A stretch of 64,000 nt of DNA from Anisakis pegreffii (lineage: Eukaryota > Nematoda > Chromadorea > Rhabditida > Anisakidae). Shown piece after piece: positions 62,101-64,000 of the stretch (positions within the stretch are counted from its first letter, which is position 1; each line of letters starts with the position of its first letter). Location of the stretch: the NCBI GenBank assembly GCA_035041965.1, contig JAPYMA010000078.1:94814-158813 (forward strand), given 5' to 3'. A program made the position numbers and the translations under genes. The notes below the pieces were generated by a model, which was not told where the DNA came from, searched no databases, and saw nothing but the letters and a program-made list of their open reading frames with translations.

Positions 62101-62652
62101 GGAAATATTTATTAAGTTATTACCTACCCGTGATGAACCAACTGCATCGACTGCTGAACAATCGAGTTGAACCGGCTATTCGGTCGTTGAACCATCATGC
62201 ATACACCGAGTCGAACGCCATCCAGCGAATGAAAGTTTTTAATATTAGCAATTAGAATGTACTCATACGCTTATAACCAAACAACTCAAATAAAACGAAG
62301 AAAATGTCACAAAACGATTTCTATCCTTTTGAATTGTTGCTTGGCTGGCCACAGACAGAGACGTCACATTTTTCTAGAACCCGAGGTCCCCCGCCGCTGT
62401 CCATAAAGACATGGTAGTCTGACGGTACGGATGCCGGGTTCACCCGGAACCGGGATAGGATTTCTCCTTGGGTTATCAGCCCATTCTCCCGGCCACACTG
62501 CATTCGCACACCTACAGGGAGCTAGAAAATGCAGTGTCTATGTCTGCGACCCGACTAACAACTGATCAACAAAACTTAGAAATCATTCCGTGAACACTCT
62601 CACCTACTTCATGGAACTAATGTCCACGGAAAAAGAGTAAATAATACATAAC
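62101..62652. repeat. ~540-bp tandem unit, copy 1
   Basis: Begins near AAATATTTATTAAG and repeats at 62653 and, partially, at 63172. The GC-rich core (about 62370-62545) is nearly identical to the core of copy 2, while the flanking halves differ at many positions. The core holds an ACACTGCATT/AATGCAGTGT stem and a CCGGGTTC/GAACCGGG near-palindrome. Confidence 0.9.
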
Positions 62653-63171
62653 AAAATATCTATCAATTTACCTTCCCGTGATGAAATTGTAGCGGCTACG
62701 CAACGGTTCCATCGCAACGTCCATTCTGCTGTTGATCCATCATCCGTATTCCCAATCGAATGCCATCGAGTCAATGAAAGTTTTTAACATTAGCAATTAA
62801 AATATATCCATAAGCTTATAATGAAACAATAGAAACAAAAAGATGAAAATGTCACCAAACGATTCCTATCCTTTTGACTAGTTGCTTGGCTGGCCAGAGA
62901 CATAGACGCTACATTTATCTAGAACCCGAGGTCCCCCGCCGCTGTCCATAAAGTCATGGTAGTCTGACGGTACGGATGCCGGGTTCACCCGGAACCGGGA
63001 TAGGATTTCTCCTTGGGTTATCAGCCCATTCTCCCGGCCACACTGCATTCGCACACCTACAGGGAGCTAAAAATGCAGTGTCTATGTCTCCGACCCGACT
63101 AGCAATGGATGAACTACTGTTAGGAATCATTCTGTGAACTAAAGTCAAAGAAGAAGGAATAAATAATATAT
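62653..63171. repeat. ~540-bp tandem unit, copy 2
   Basis: Second copy with the same order of blocks. The core at about 62915-63090 differs from copy 1 by only a handful of bases, for example AAGACATGG against AAGTCATGG and a one-base change of length in the loop before AATGCAGTG. Confidence 0.9.
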
Positions 63172-63330
63172 GAGGAAATATTTATCAACTTATTAACTTT
63201 TCCCGATGAATCAATTGCTGCGTTGATTCGAATCGTCCATTCCGCTGTTGATCCATCATCCATTTTCCCGATCGAATGTCATCAAGTGCATGAAAGTTGT
63301 CAATATTAGCAATAGGAATATATCAATACG
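63172..63330. repeat. Tandem unit, truncated copy 3
   Basis: Matches the first part of the units (CCGCTGTTGATCCATCATCC and ATGAAAGTT...ATTAGCAAT) and breaks off before the GC-rich core. Confidence 0.8.
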
Positions 63331-64000
63331 TTTGGAATATATCAACACGAATATATCTACACCTCACATTCGGATGGATTTCTTAAAGTCATCAAGTATC
63401 TTATTAACATTTATGACAAACAATAACTGCACTGGCAAGGGAAATAAGGATGTCTTCATAGAATTGTATGAATGCCGTCATGACACTAGCTAATAGATAA
63501 GCTTCGGCGAGTAATCACAAACATCTAAGAGAATTCCCCTTATAATGCATTTAGCAACATTCAAACTGAGTGAAATGATTTCATGTGAGCAACCAATGGT
63601 CAACCCGATGAAATTCCCCCCTGTTAAGGGAAAGTGCGCACGGTGGGTCCGGGAACCCCCGTTACCTGAGCAAATGCACGAACACACTACTCAGGTCAAC
63701 TTACGCGCAAGCCCTATCCCCGGTCAAATCGGCGCCTTTCCCGGGCCGGGAACGCCCGTAATATGTTCCGAAGAGTAAATGCTAGCGATACTCGGATAAA
63801 TATCGCTAGCATATTTTTAGGTGTTTCTCCCCGATTCGCCGAGACTGCCGGTAGGCGGGGAACGCCTGTCGCATATACCAAACCTAGCCCCACTTGTTGG
63901 CAGCTCGACAGGTTGGGAACACCCACGCGAATGAAATGTGCATTTTTAATATGACCATTGGCTACATGCAATCTATCATTGCAACATCAGTCTAACTGTT
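63331..64000. repeat. GC-rich repeat block with recurring GGGAAC motif
   Basis: From about 63620 the DNA turns GC-rich and shows four spaced copies of a GGGAAC-C motif (GGGAACCCCCGTT, GGGAACGCCCGT, GGGAACGCCTGT, GGGAACACCCAC). Open frames here are artefacts of base composition. No gene recognised. Confidence 0.45.
63779..63812. repeat. Perfect 12-bp hairpin
   Basis: ATGCTAGCGATA and TATCGCTAGCAT are exact complements around a ten-base loop, inside the GC-rich block at the right end of the window. Confidence 0.85.

Noticed and set aside
62321..63148. Minus-strand frames in the tandem units
   Set aside because: The conserved core is read in different frames in the two copies, so conservation is not of a protein.
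1..64000. CRISPR arrays, operons with ribosome binding sites, phage or plasmid origins
   Set aside because: The window is spliced eukaryotic DNA; no regularly spaced repeat-spacer arrays or prokaryotic gene organisation are present.

Overview
The window is nuclear DNA of an animal, most likely a nematode. The genes are broken by short GT-AG introns. The predicted proteins (PAR-6, CPSF-73, a neprilysin, a degenerin/ENaC channel, HINFP) are metazoan, and three plus-strand genes have a 3' splice site at or within five bases of the ATG, as expected for spliced-leader trans-splicing. The DNA is AT-rich and gene-sparse, with large intergenic gaps and several mobile-element relics, which would fit a parasitic clade III worm. 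That placement is an inference and no species can be named.

Layout: 1-1533 (+) holds the 3' end of an AMP-forming acyl-CoA synthetase. 3296-6088 (+) is a complete par-6. 8863-16560 (-) is a neprilysin-like M13 metallopeptidase in 17 exons, with a hAT-type MITE in one intron. 16.6-31.0 kb is mostly empty but contains an unrecognised multi-exon candidate at 22.6-25.1 kb (-). A solo LTR with a perfect 5-bp target duplication lies at 31033-31325, just upstream of 31638-36667 (+), the pre-mRNA 3'-end endonuclease CPSF-73. 38460-45387 (+) is a DEG/ENaC channel subunit with a very large extra extracellular segment. 45.6-47.4 kb holds a (CGCTAT)n end and a decayed hAT transposase. 47600-48511 (+) encodes a small signal-peptide protein with a C-terminal membrane helix. 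50748-53584 (-) encodes a type II membrane protein with a Ser/Thr-rich stalk and a SEA-like C-terminus. 56028-59556 (-) is a complete HINFP-type ten-finger protein. 60.5-64 kb is repeat DNA, including two tandem copies of a ~540-bp unit whose GC-rich core is far better preserved than its flanks, and an orphan histone-type 3' stem-loop.

The genes do not form one pathway. They are housekeeping, polarity, protease and channel genes dispersed among repeats. The only possible functional echo is that CPSF-73 is the nuclease that cuts histone pre-mRNAs at a stem-loop and HINFP is a histone H4 gene activator, while an isolated histone-type stem-loop sits 2.4 kb beyond HINFP. This may be chance. Exon borders were set by hand from reading-frame continuity and splice consensus and have not been checked against transcripts.
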